A stretch of 64,000 nt of DNA from the NCBI GenBank assembly GCA_965230755.1, contig CBDDLT010000016.1, forward strand, positions 124,001 through 188,000. The letters are read 5' to 3'. Origin of the DNA: DATFJT01 sp965230755. Lineage in GTDB: Bacteria; Bacteroidota; Bacteroidia; Chitinophagales; Saprospiraceae. Under the pieces are notes generated by a model. That model did not search any database and was not told the DNA's origin. It was given only the letters and a program-made list of their open reading frames with translations. Made by a program: the position numbers and the translations under genes. The first letter of the stretch is position 1; each line of letters opens with the position of its first letter. Positions 48,075 to 56,211 of this stretch are shown here, piece after piece.

Positions 48075-49544
48075 ATGCGTTCATTCAACATCTTATCCCT
48101 ACTTCTACTATCCTTTTTTTACAGCACTGGTCAAGGTGTCTTAACCCCTGACTGGACAAAATTTAATTCAAGTTCGAATGGGACTTCTGAAGCTTGGGGA
48201 ATTGATGTCGATGATGATCAAAACATATACTGGACCGTGACCAATGACAATAGGGGACAAGGACTGGATATTATCAGTTATAAGTTTGAACAAGGAGGCA
48301 ATAGCCTATGGTCTACCCCTTTTACTTATGGAGGCCCGGGAACGCAGCACGCTTATGTCTCTAATGTGGCCGATGACGCTTTATACATCGGAGGTAAGTT
48401 TTGTACAGGCCTATTTCTGACTTGTAATATGTCCTTACTTAAGGTCGATAAAACCACGGGTAGATTAATCTGGGATAGAATGCTGGATTTCTCAGCAAGT
48501 GGGTACGACGAAGTGGATGGATTAGAAATTATGCCGGATGGAATATATTGCGGAGGCTGGAGCCAGGAATTCAACGGTTCTCCTTACCAAAATGAAATTG
48601 GATTATGGAAGTTGGATTTTGACGGCAATACGGAGTGGACCAATTACCTTGGAGTAGATGGAACATCTGAGCATCAAGATGGGCATTTTGTGGTTGACGA
48701 GGATAGAATATACGCCGCAGGGCTATGGGGAGGATCAGGTCTTTTCAATCTTTACAATGGTCATGCTTTCTTGGGATCCTTCAGTAAATCGAATGGAACA
48801 TTAATAGATTCTACCTTATTCGGCACCCAATCCACCGCCATCAACGATATCGAAAATGCATTGGGAATGGCTTCTGATGGAGATTATCTTTATATCACCG
48901 GTTATAGCACGCCTAGAAGTGTTAATGACTGGCAGATCTTTGTCGCAAAATTCGACAAACAACTCAATCAGATATGGTATACGGACTGGGGAGGTTCCGG
49001 ATCTGAATCCGCTAGAGCCATAGATGTGGAAGATGGTATCATTTACATAGCCGGACTCACAGAATCGCCTGAAATCATGATAGGTGGAGATAGCGATGGA
49101 GTATTCCTTACCATGGACACAAGTGGAAATGTCTTGGATTACAAGATATACGGTGGTGCCGAGCATGAGTCCTTTCAGGATATCAAAGTCTCGGATGGTA
49201 ATGTATATTTTACAGGAACCATTCGAACCAGGAATCCCGAAACCAAACGATCGATGTTGTTAGCCTTAGAAGATAATACGAACAGCAATGAACTGGCTAT
49301 GAAGGACCAATTCGTCATTTCTCCGAATCCTTCAAGGGGAAAGGTCGTGATTGACTTCAAGAATCCTGTTCACTCCAATGGAGAAGTCCAGGCCTTTGAC
49401 AGTTCTGGTAAGTTGGTCGCTCAGGGATTTTTTGAGAGTAGTACTTCCAAGTATTCTCTTAATCTTCCCGATCCGGGAATATTCTTAATTCAGGTGGTTT
49501 TTGAAGACTATACCATTACGCATAAGGTATTTAATCGGCCGTAA
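48075..49544 (+). CDS. Secreted repeat protein with T9SS sorting domain
   Basis: A 489-residue protein. I use ATG 48075 (MRSFNILSLLLLSFFYSTGQG, a signal peptide), not the upstream GTG. The body is a series of beta-propeller-like repeats with 'YAGG/IYIAGL', 'GDYLYITGY' and 'GNVYFTGT' motifs, as in delta-60 or SBBP repeats. The C-terminal 75 residues ('FVISPNPSRGKVVIDF...GKLVAQGFF...GIFLIQVVFEDYTITHKVF') are a type A T9SS sorting domain, so it is exported by type IX secretion and attached to or released from the surface. Confidence 0.92.
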   Translation: MRSFNILSLLLLSFFYSTGQGVLTPDWTKFNSSSNGTSEAWGIDVDDDQNIYWTVTNDNRGQGLDIISYKFEQGGNSLWSTPFTYGGPGTQHAYVSNVADDALYIGGKFCTGLFLTCNMSLLKVDKTTGRLIWDRMLDFSASGYDEVDGLEIMPDGIYCGGWSQEFNGSPYQNEIGLWKLDFDGNTEWTNYLGVDGTSEHQDGHFVVDEDRIYAAGLWGGSGLFNLYNGHAFLGSFSKSNGTLIDSTLFGTQSTAINDIENALGMASDGDYLYITGYSTPRSVNDWQIFVAKFDKQLNQIWYTDWGGSGSESARAIDVEDGIIYIAGLTESPEIMIGGDSDGVFLTMDTSGNVLDYKIYGGAEHESFQDIKVSDGNVYFTGTIRTRNPETKRSMLLALEDNTNSNELAMKDQFVISPNPSRGKVVIDFKNPVHSNGEVQAFDSSGKLVAQGFFESSTSKYSLNLPDPGIFLIQVVFEDYTITHKVFNRP

Positions 49545-49567
49545 GAGAGGAATTCAGGATATAAAAA

Positions 49568-49597
49568 GAGCCAAAAAGAATCTCCTCTTTTTGGCTC
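49568..49597. terminator. Bidirectional intrinsic terminator
   Basis: A perfect 12-base stem (GAGCCAAAAAGA with TCTTTTTGGCTC) and a six-base loop lie between the convergent T9SS cargo gene and the EF-G-like gene. Confidence 0.88.
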
Positions 49598-49627
49598 CAG
49601 AATTCAACAATCTATAGCTCTCGTCTA

Positions 49628-51715
49628 TCAATCTTCATAATGATCGATAAACTGTCTAATTTTCTCCATCGTACCTGGATCCACCCGCCGATACTCCTTG
49701 AATTTTCTTGAGAATTTGGCTTTACCATGCGATAAAGACCTCAGATTACTCGAGTAATTGTGCATCTCTAAGTAGGGAACCACGGCATTGATGACTTGTT
49801 TGTCATTCTGCGTACCCATACCCTCAATGATTGCTCTTCTCGTCTGTAGATCACTCATGATATCTCCAATGCTGTCACTAGAGCTCTTGACATTGACTTC
49901 ATAAACCGGCTCCAATACAATTGGATTGCATTCCTCAAAAGCCTGCCTCAAGGCGCCTTTGGCTGCAGAGCTAAAGGCTGCGTCATTGGAATCTACAGAG
50001 TGCATTTTTCCATCGATGACACTCACTGCTACGTTAATCACCGGATAGCCTACCAAGTTTCCTTTGCTCATCTGGTCGATCAAGCCTTTCTTAATGGCAC
50101 CTTGGTATTTAGCATCAATCGTTCCTCCAACAATACACCAATTAAAAGACAACAAACCACCCCAAGGCAATTCGATTAACTCATGGTGCTTGACTTGTAG
50201 ATTATGAGAAAGCTGACCTTCTACATAGGGCTCTACCTTTATCTTTACTTCCCCAAATTGTCCTGAACCACCGGACTGTTTCTTGTGCCTATAATTGCTC
50301 TCCGCAGGAACAGTAATGGACTCTCTAAATGGTATCTTAGGTCGAATCCAATCAAAGCTGATGTTATTGACTTTCTCGATACGATATTTGGCAAGATCAA
50401 GATGCATTCTACCTTGCCCATGGACAATAGTCTGAGCCAATTCCTTGGAAGGCTCTACCTTCAGTGTAAGGTCCTCTCCGGCCATTTGATGTAGAGCAGT
50501 CAAGACTTTGTCGTAATCTCCTTTTTGATTAACCTTTATTGCGTTTCGAACTCTGGACTCGGGAAAAGCAATGGCTGCTTCCACTTGATCATCCTTATTC
50601 GAAGAAAGGGTATTATTGGTATGAGCATTTTTCTTTTTGATCATAGCACCCAAGTCGCCGGCTACCAATTGATTTTCAGACGTACGATTTTTACCGTTTA
50701 CGCTGAAAATCTGATTGAGTCGTTCTTCAGTTCGGTTATTAAGATTGTATAATTCGTCTCCAGATTTCAATGTTCCCGACAATACTTTGAAATGAGATAC
50801 TTTCCCAACCTGTGGCTCAGTAAAAGTTCTGTATACAAAAATCTTGCTTCTATCACTGCCTTTTGCTTCTTCGTATTCGGCCGGCATCGGAGCAATGTCA
50901 TGCAAAAATCCCATGATCCTACCAGTACCCTTATTCAACACGGAAGAACATACAAATACAGGAAAAATTTGATGGTTCTTTAACGCTATAGAAAGTCCTT
51001 CCGTTAACTCTTCTTCGGTAAGACTTCCTGCATCAAAGAACTTCTCCATCAGTCCTTCATCGTTTTCAGCAGCGGCCTCAACAATTAAATTGTGTAATTC
51101 CTGGGCCCTTTGCATTTCGGACTCAGGAATAGGTTGTTTTTCCGGCTTTCCGCCATTCTCTGGGAAAACGTACATCACCATTCTCAAAGCGTCTACAATT
51201 TTGCTGAACGTAGGCCCCTCCTCCAGTGGAAATTGAAACTGCAATACCCGAGAGCCAAAATGATCCTTAATGGACTGAAGACTTGTGTTAAAGTTTGCTT
51301 TGGGATGATCCATCTTGTTGATGACAAAGATCGTGGGAACCTTTCGGTCGTTGATCAAATCCCATCCTAGCTCAGTTCCTACTTCTACCCCATTGTCTGC
51401 ACTGATCAGCATAGCCGCCGTATCAGCTACAGAAATAGCGGAAATGGTCTCTCCAATAAAATCGTCCATCCCCGGTGTATCCAGTATATTTAACTTTGAA
51501 TCTTTCCAGAATAAGTGTTGGGTTGAACTGAATATAGAGTGCTCTTTCTCTTTCTCAATGTTTGTGTAATCTGATACCGTATTGCCTGTTTCTATGCTTC
51601 CCATTTTAGGATTCATGCCTGACTCAAATAACATGGTCTCTACCAAGCTGGTTTTACCGCTTCCGGCGTGCCCCAGAAGTACAATATTCTTTATTGAATC
51701 GAATTTGTCCGCCAT
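49628..51715 (-). CDS. EF-G-like translational GTPase (second EF-G type)
   Basis: A 695-residue protein with all five EF-G domains. The P-loop reads GHAGSGKT (residues 15-22) instead of the canonical AHIDAGKT-type; 'LDTPGMDDF' and 'NKMD' complete the G domain. Domain IV has 'GSGQFGEVKIKVEP' and domain V ends in 'YSSNLRSLSHGKAKFSRKFKEY', where typical EF-G has the 'LRS.T.GrgsfsM.F' pattern. The altered P-loop and divergence mark it as an EF-G2-type paralogue rather than the housekeeping copy. EF-G2 proteins in this phylum have been linked to starvation translation, but that role is not shown here. Confidence 0.87.
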   Translation of the reverse strand: MADKFDSIKNIVLLGHAGSGKTSLVETMLFESGMNPKMGSIETGNTVSDYTNIEKEKEHSIFSSTQHLFWKDSKLNILDTPGMDDFIGETISAISVADTAAMLISADNGVEVGTELGWDLINDRKVPTIFVINKMDHPKANFNTSLQSIKDHFGSRVLQFQFPLEEGPTFSKIVDALRMVMYVFPENGGKPEKQPIPESEMQRAQELHNLIVEAAAENDEGLMEKFFDAGSLTEEELTEGLSIALKNHQIFPVFVCSSVLNKGTGRIMGFLHDIAPMPAEYEEAKGSDRSKIFVYRTFTEPQVGKVSHFKVLSGTLKSGDELYNLNNRTEERLNQIFSVNGKNRTSENQLVAGDLGAMIKKKNAHTNNTLSSNKDDQVEAAIAFPESRVRNAIKVNQKGDYDKVLTALHQMAGEDLTLKVEPSKELAQTIVHGQGRMHLDLAKYRIEKVNNISFDWIRPKIPFRESITVPAESNYRHKKQSGGSGQFGEVKIKVEPYVEGQLSHNLQVKHHELIELPWGGLLSFNWCIVGGTIDAKYQGAIKKGLIDQMSKGNLVGYPVINVAVSVIDGKMHSVDSNDAAFSSAAKGALRQAFEECNPIVLEPVYEVNVKSSSDSIGDIMSDLQTRRAIIEGMGTQNDKQVINAVVPYLEMHNYSSNLRSLSHGKAKFSRKFKEYRRVDPGTMEKIRQFIDHYED

Positions 51716-51906
51716 ATCAATATTTTATTTGGTTAATAATAAATTTCTAGATCAAAGAACAGTTTTGGAATAACTGCACAAAATAAATATAGTCAAAATG
51801 GCGAAGGAAGCGAAATCAATAAGAGATTTTATACCTGGGCTTCAAACATTCCTTTAACTATCATATGTTAAATCACTATATATCAGTGGTTAGCGGCAAG
51901 TTATTA

Positions 51907-51919
51907 GTGATTTGTGATC
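51907..51919 (+). repeat. Dispersed 13-mer in gene-free stretch 51716-51981
   Basis: GTGATTTGTGATC recurs exactly at 60055-60067. The rest of 51716-51981 contains no supported gene; it is low-complexity AT-rich DNA into which the IS element inserted. Confidence 0.4.
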
Positions 51920-52022
51920 AGTAATCGGTAGGGGTTAGGGAAAAGAAGTTTGATAAATCCAATTAAACAAATCATCCACATTGTCTTGTCCTAAAATAGG
52001 TTTACACAAAAAGCGGTGTAAA

Positions 52023-52391
52023 ATGGGACGAAAAGCTGGTAAAAGTAAGCGTTACGCTAGAGAGTTAAAACAGAAGGTGGTATTGGAATATTTAAGGGGA
52101 GAAGAGACCCAAAAAGAAGTACTTAACCGATATGGGATTAGAGGTAGTTCTACATTAACGAACTGGATACGTCAGTTGGGTTATGAGGATGAATATGAAA
52201 GGGGTATCTTTCCAAAAACAAAAGCTTTGTCTGAATTTAAGAAGGAAAAGAAAAGCCAATCAGCAAGGAAGAGTGCTTTAGAACAAGAGAATGAGCAATT
52301 ACGCTTAAAGCTGGAGTTGTATGAGCGAATGATCAAGAAAGCGGAAGAGGTTTATCAAATCAAGATTGAAAAAAAGTTCGATTCCAAGTAA
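52023..52391 (+). CDS. IS3-family transposase OrfA
   Basis: A 122-residue DNA-binding protein: N-terminal HTH ('ELKQKVVLEYLRGEETQKEVLNRYGIRGSSTLTNWIRQ') and a C-terminal leucine-zipper helix ('SALEQENEQLRLKLELYERMIKKAEEVYQIKIEKKF'). It starts at ATG 52023, just inside the left inverted repeat; the longer frame would begin in the repeat itself. The A7G at 52369-52376, in phase as A-AAA-AAG, allows a -1 shift that fuses it to OrfB without meeting a stop. Confidence 0.92.
   Translation: MGRKAGKSKRYARELKQKVVLEYLRGEETQKEVLNRYGIRGSSTLTNWIRQLGYEDEYERGIFPKTKALSEFKKEKKSQSARKSALEQENEQLRLKLELYERMIKKAEEVYQIKIEKKFDSK
52369..52376 (+). promoter_or_regulatory. Programmed -1 frameshift site of the IS element
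   Basis: AAAAAAAG lies in the orfA frame as GAA-AAA-AAG. After a -1 slip the reading continues VRFQVIQQ into the orfB ATG at 52400 with no stop. This is the classic signal by which IS3 elements make OrfAB transposase. Confidence 0.75.
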
Positions 52392-52399
52392 TTCAACAG

Positions 52400-53302
52400 A
52401 TGAAGACAGATAAACCAACAGTTCAGATTCAACGGTTGTGCACATTACTTGGAGTAAGTCGACAAGCTTATTATCAATATCAAAAGCGAAAAGCACAAGA
52501 AAGATTAGATGAAGCTCTCATTTTGAAATGGGTCCATGCGATACGAAAACAGCATAGATTTATGGGAGGAAGGAAGCTATTTAAGAAGATTCAAGCCGAT
52601 CTTGAAATGCACAATATCAAGCTGGGAAGAGATGCGTTTTTTGACTTACTTAAAAACCATAACTTGTTGATAAAAAGAAGAAAACGAAGAGTTCGAACCA
52701 CTAACTCTATCCATAATTTTAAGAAATGGCCTAATCTAATAGAAGGGATAAATCTAGAAAGAAAAAATCAGTTATGGGTTAGTGATATTACTTACCTCAA
52801 AACAGTACGAGGCTTTTTGTATATCAGTTTTATAACGGATGCATATACCCACAAGGTCATAGGATTTAATGTAAGCCACTCTCTAAAGGTCAAAGAAAGT
52901 ATCGAGGCACTGAAAATGGCTTTTAATAGCTTAGAACAAGAAACTCCTTATCATCTGATACATCATTCGGATCGAGGATTTCAATATTGTAGCTATCAAT
53001 ATGTATCATTACTTCGATCAAAAGGTATAGCAATCAGTATGACACAAACTGGTGATCCAAGAGATAATGCAGTAGCCGAAAGAATAAACGGAATCATAAA
53101 GAATGAGTATTTAAAGGACCTAAAAATTACCTCCTTGAAACAGGCTAAAATAGAGCTAGATAAAGCAGTTAAACTTTATAACAACCAAAGACCTCATTAC
53201 AGTATAGGACTCTTTACTCCTAATGAAATTGAAGCAAACAAAAATTTAAAACCAAAGAATTTATGGAAATCAGCAAAAACTCAAAATGTAAACCTATTTT
53301 AG
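52400..53302 (+). CDS. IS3-family transposase OrfB, catalytic subunit
   Basis: A 300-residue rve-fold protein. An N-terminal HTH_21-like region ('WVHAIRKQHRFMGGRKLFKKIQADLEM') precedes the DDE core: 'LWVSDITYLKT' (Asp), 'YHLIHHSDRGFQYCS' (Asp) and 'DNAVAERINGIIKNEYL' (Glu). 'YNNQRPHYSIGLFTPNEIE' is the conserved end of the domain. All catalytic residues are intact. The last residues (NVNLF) are encoded by the first of three end-like repeats at 53288. Confidence 0.94.
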   Translation: MKTDKPTVQIQRLCTLLGVSRQAYYQYQKRKAQERLDEALILKWVHAIRKQHRFMGGRKLFKKIQADLEMHNIKLGRDAFFDLLKNHNLLIKRRKRRVRTTNSIHNFKKWPNLIEGINLERKNQLWVSDITYLKTVRGFLYISFITDAYTHKVIGFNVSHSLKVKESIEALKMAFNSLEQETPYHLIHHSDRGFQYCSYQYVSLLRSKGIAISMTQTGDPRDNAVAERINGIIKNEYLKDLKITSLKQAKIELDKAVKLYNNQRPHYSIGLFTPNEIEANKNLKPKNLWKSAKTQNVNLF

Positions 53303-53366
53303 GACTTAGATACCTATGTCAACCTATGCTAGGATTATTATTTAATCGTGTAAACTTATTTTAGGA
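53288..53366 (+). repeat. Three iterated end repeats at the right end of the IS
   Basis: GTAAACCTATTTTAGGA (53288), GTCAACCTATGCTAGGA (53318) and GTAAACTTATTTTAGGA (53350) are three copies about 31 bases apart; the last is part of the right inverted repeat. The left end has only one copy. They look like multiple transposase-binding sites. Confidence 0.7.
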
Positions 53367-53392
53367 CGAGACACATTTAAAAACCATCAATA

Positions 53393-53455
53393 GATCACCA
53401 ACTACTGATCACCGACCACCAGTAACAGATCACCGACCACTGATCACCGACCACC
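53393..53455 (+). repeat. Array of a 14-bp repeat
   Basis: GATCACCRACYACY occurs at 53393, 53407, 53428 and 53442 (spacings 14, 21 and 14). There are no unique spacers, so it is not a CRISPR. It lies between the IS and the glycosyltransferase gene. Confidence 0.6.
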
Positions 53456-53483
53456 AATAACCCACCTATTAATTCGAATTCTG

Positions 53484-53491
53484 TAGCTTTG
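53484..53491 (+). promoter_or_regulatory. Possible -7 element of the glycosyltransferase gene
   Basis: TAGCTTTG fits TAnnTTTG exactly, 43 bases before the ATG. No -33 TTG is evident. Confidence 0.45.
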
Positions 53492-53534
53492 TGCCAAGAA
53501 GATCATCAGTTTAGAAAAATCAAAATTCTAATGA

Positions 53535-54404
53535 ATGAAGGTTTGTGGGTTTAGTTTTATTAGGAATGCAGTGAAGTATGATTATCCCATCCGTGAGGCA
53601 TTATTATCTATTGCCCCATTGTGCGATAAGATTTATGTCGCTGTTGGCGATAGTGAAGATGAAACCCTTCAGATGGTGCAATCCCTCCTGGAAGATAAGA
53701 TTGTTATCATAGAGACCGAGTGGGACGACAGCAAGCGCGAAGGGGGAGCAGTACTTGCGGAAGAGACCAATAAGGCTCTTGATGCCATCCCTGAGACTTT
53801 CGACTGGTGCGTATATATTCAAGGCGATGAAGTGCTTCATGAAGCGGGAATTGAAAATATTCGATCCGATATGAAAACCCATTTGAATAATCAAAAAGTA
53901 GAAGGGTTACTCCTTAAATATCGGCATTTTTATGGGTCCTACAGTTATCTTGGTGATAGCAGGAACTGGTATAGAAATGAAATTCGAGTTGTCAGGAACG
54001 ATAAAAGAATTAGATCTTACAAGGATGCTCAGGGCTTTCGAAAGGAAGGTCGAAAACTGAACGTAAAGAAGACGAATGCTTATGTCCATCACTATGGCTG
54101 GGTGAAGCACCCCCTTCAACAGCAATTAAAAATGCAGAGCTTCAACAAGTATTGGCACTCTGACGAGTGGATGGAGCAGAACATTCCCAAAGTGGAGAAC
54201 TTCGACTATTCGAAGATTGATAGCCTCAAAAAATTCGATGGTGCCCATCCGAAAGTTATGCAAGATCGGATTGCCAAAATCAATTGGGACTTTGAATTCG
54301 ATCCAAGTTCTAAAAAACTCTCCTTAAAGGAAAGATTCAGTCGTTGGATAGAGAAAATAACGGGATGGCGACCTGGAGAGTATAGGAATTATGTGGAGCT
54401 GTAG
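53535..54404 (+). CDS. Glycosyltransferase (GT2-like)
   Basis: A 289-residue protein beginning 'MKVCGFSFIRNAVKYDYPIREALLSIAPLCDKIYVAVGDSEDETLQMVQSL', the start of a GT-A fold with the nucleotide-binding 'D.S.D.T' loop. 'WCVYIQGDEVLHEAGIENI' carries the acidic D.E motif that replaces a plain DxD, and 'YGSYSYLGDSRNWYRNEIRVVRNDKRIRSYKDAQGFRKEG' is typical of lipopolysaccharide- and glycan-related GT2 proteins. Donor and acceptor are unknown. No other sugar genes are near, so it may act alone or belong to a dispersed pathway. Confidence 0.8.
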   Translation: MKVCGFSFIRNAVKYDYPIREALLSIAPLCDKIYVAVGDSEDETLQMVQSLLEDKIVIIETEWDDSKREGGAVLAEETNKALDAIPETFDWCVYIQGDEVLHEAGIENIRSDMKTHLNNQKVEGLLLKYRHFYGSYSYLGDSRNWYRNEIRVVRNDKRIRSYKDAQGFRKEGRKLNVKKTNAYVHHYGWVKHPLQQQLKMQSFNKYWHSDEWMEQNIPKVENFDYSKIDSLKKFDGAHPKVMQDRIAKINWDFEFDPSSKKLSLKERFSRWIEKITGWRPGEYRNYVEL

Positions 54405-54416
54405 TTCCATGTTTTG

Positions 54417-54424
54417 TACCTTTG
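54417..54424 (+). promoter_or_regulatory. Possible -7 element of the aromatic hydroxylase gene
   Basis: TACCTTTG fits TAnnTTTG, 32 bases before the ATG at 54457. Confidence 0.45.
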
Positions 54425-54456
54425 ACCCAATTTAATCAATACCAGAGAACTCAAAG

Positions 54457-56187
54457 ATGACGAGTAGAAAAGACTACGAGAGCAACGAATTAATCGAAAG
54501 ACTGCCCAAACATCTCAAGCAATTCATCAAGCCTCAAAATTATGATGAGTATACGCCGATTAATCAGGCCGTCTGGAGGTATGTGATGAGAAAAAATATA
54601 CAGTACCTCTCTAAAGTGGCACATCATTCCTATACTGATGGATTGCGTCAAACCGGAATCGAAATAGAACAAATTCCCAGCATGTATGGTATGAATCGAA
54701 TATTAAAGGAGATAGGCTGGGCTGCAGTAGCGGTAGATGGTTTTATCCCACCAAATGCCTTTATGGAGTTTCAGGCTTATAAGGTTTTGGTCATCGCTTC
54801 AGATATTCGACAACTAGAAAATATAGAATATACCCCTGCACCGGATATCATTCACGAAGCAGCTGGTCATGCTCCGATCATAGCTAATCCGGATTATGCG
54901 GAATACTTGAGAAGATTGGGAGATATTGGCGCTAAAGCCATTCTTTCGAAGTACGATATAGACCTCTACGAAGCCGTTAGAAAACTTTCCATCCTGAAAG
55001 AAGCCGAAGGAGTGGACGATGCAGAAATTAATGCTGCAGCCGCAGAGGTGGAAAGGCTTCAAGATATGGATGTTGAGTTGTCCGAAATGGCTCAAATGAG
55101 AAACCTACAATGGTGGAGTGTTGAATACGGTCTAATCGGAGATATCAGCGACCCTAAAATCTATGGTGCTGGTTTACTTTCATCCATCGGAGAGAGCAAA
55201 TGGTGCTTGAGTGATGAGGTGGTAAAGCTGCCCTATTCTATCGATGCTGCTAAACAAGAGTTCGACATTACCAGTCCGCAGCCACAACTTTTTGTCACGC
55301 CCGATTTTTCCCATTTAATGGAGGTGCTGGAAGAATTTGCGAATACTTTAAGTCTGCGGAAAGGAGGTGCTAGAGGCGTTCAAAAACTGATCGATTCCAA
55401 AATGGTTGGCACCATAGAATTGAGTACAGGACTGCAAATATCAGGAGAGTTCAGTCGTGTCATTGTCAATGAAGACAATGAAGTAGTTTTCTTTGCTACC
55501 AAAGGACCAACGGCTTTGGCGTATAGAGAAAAAGAGCTGATCGGCCATGGCATAGACTATCATCATCATGGATTTAGTTCTCCTTTAGGCAAACTCAAAA
55601 ACATCAATATTGCCATTGAAGACATGGGGCCATATGATCTTAAGGCGTACAACTTTTACGACGGCAAGTGGCTTGCTTTCGAATTTGAGAGTGGGATCAA
55701 AGTCGAAGGGCTTAACATTACCGGAATTAGAAACCGCCAGGGAAAACTCATGCTTATTCAGCTGAAAGATTGTACCATAACCTATGGAGATGAAGTTCTG
55801 TACAAACCGGAATTCGGCACTTTCGACATGGTTGTCGGAAAAGACATTATTTCCGCTTATGCCGGCTCTGCAGATCCTAATTCCTTCCCAAATTTATATG
55901 AAGTTTCGCCATCTCTCACCATTAAGACAAATCGAACTCCTGATCGAATAAAATTGGAAGAACAATACGGATTGGTTCGGTCAATAAGAGAGAATGATGC
56001 CAATGATGAGTCACAGCTCAAGCAGATATATGATTTGATCAGAACCGAATTTCCGAACGAATGGCTTATCCTTCTTGAAATCTATGAGATAACTGAAGAT
56101 CAGCAATTAAAAGAATCTACTTCTGCTCACTTGAAGTATTTGGCCGAAAAATTCCCTCATCTGACCGCACTGATCAATGAAGGTTAG
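54457..56187 (+). CDS. Pterin-dependent aromatic amino acid hydroxylase, long form
   Basis: A 576-residue enzyme. The catalytic domain (about 1-320) includes 'PAPDIIHEAAGHAPII', whose two His bind iron, and 'LQWWSVEYGLIGD', whose Glu is the third ligand. It converts Phe to Tyr (or a related substrate) with O2 and tetrahydropterin. The C-terminal about 250 residues, starting near 'MVGTIELSTGLQISGEFSRV', are an extra beta-rich module plus a helical tail that mammalian and proteobacterial enzymes lack but Bacteroidota versions often carry. Substrate choice (Phe versus Trp) cannot be read. It ends 24 bases from the convergent dehydrogenase gene. Confidence 0.92.
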   Translation: MTSRKDYESNELIERLPKHLKQFIKPQNYDEYTPINQAVWRYVMRKNIQYLSKVAHHSYTDGLRQTGIEIEQIPSMYGMNRILKEIGWAAVAVDGFIPPNAFMEFQAYKVLVIASDIRQLENIEYTPAPDIIHEAAGHAPIIANPDYAEYLRRLGDIGAKAILSKYDIDLYEAVRKLSILKEAEGVDDAEINAAAAEVERLQDMDVELSEMAQMRNLQWWSVEYGLIGDISDPKIYGAGLLSSIGESKWCLSDEVVKLPYSIDAAKQEFDITSPQPQLFVTPDFSHLMEVLEEFANTLSLRKGGARGVQKLIDSKMVGTIELSTGLQISGEFSRVIVNEDNEVVFFATKGPTALAYREKELIGHGIDYHHHGFSSPLGKLKNINIAIEDMGPYDLKAYNFYDGKWLAFEFESGIKVEGLNITGIRNRQGKLMLIQLKDCTITYGDEVLYKPEFGTFDMVVGKDIISAYAGSADPNSFPNLYEVSPSLTIKTNRTPDRIKLEEQYGLVRSIRENDANDESQLKQIYDLIRTEFPNEWLILLEIYEITEDQQLKESTSAHLKYLAEKFPHLTALINEG

Positions 56188-56211
56188 GAAATCGCCGAAT
56201 AAGATTCGAAT

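Larger units (their letters stand above)
51982..53373 (+). mobile_element. Complete IS3-family insertion sequence (IS150-like)
   Basis: A 1392-bp element with 26-bp terminal inverted repeats at 51982-52007 and 53348-53373 (24 of 26 identical, core GTCCTAAAATA), flanked by the 3-bp direct repeat CAT (51979-51981 and 53374-53376). It contains orfA and orfB in the -1 frame relation, with a slippery A7G at 52369. Intact ends, genes and target duplication indicate a recent and probably still active copy. Confidence 0.93.

Noticed and set aside
53393..53455. Possible CRISPR array
   Set aside because: The 14-bp units are adjacent or separated by seven bases, with no unique spacers, and no cas genes are near.
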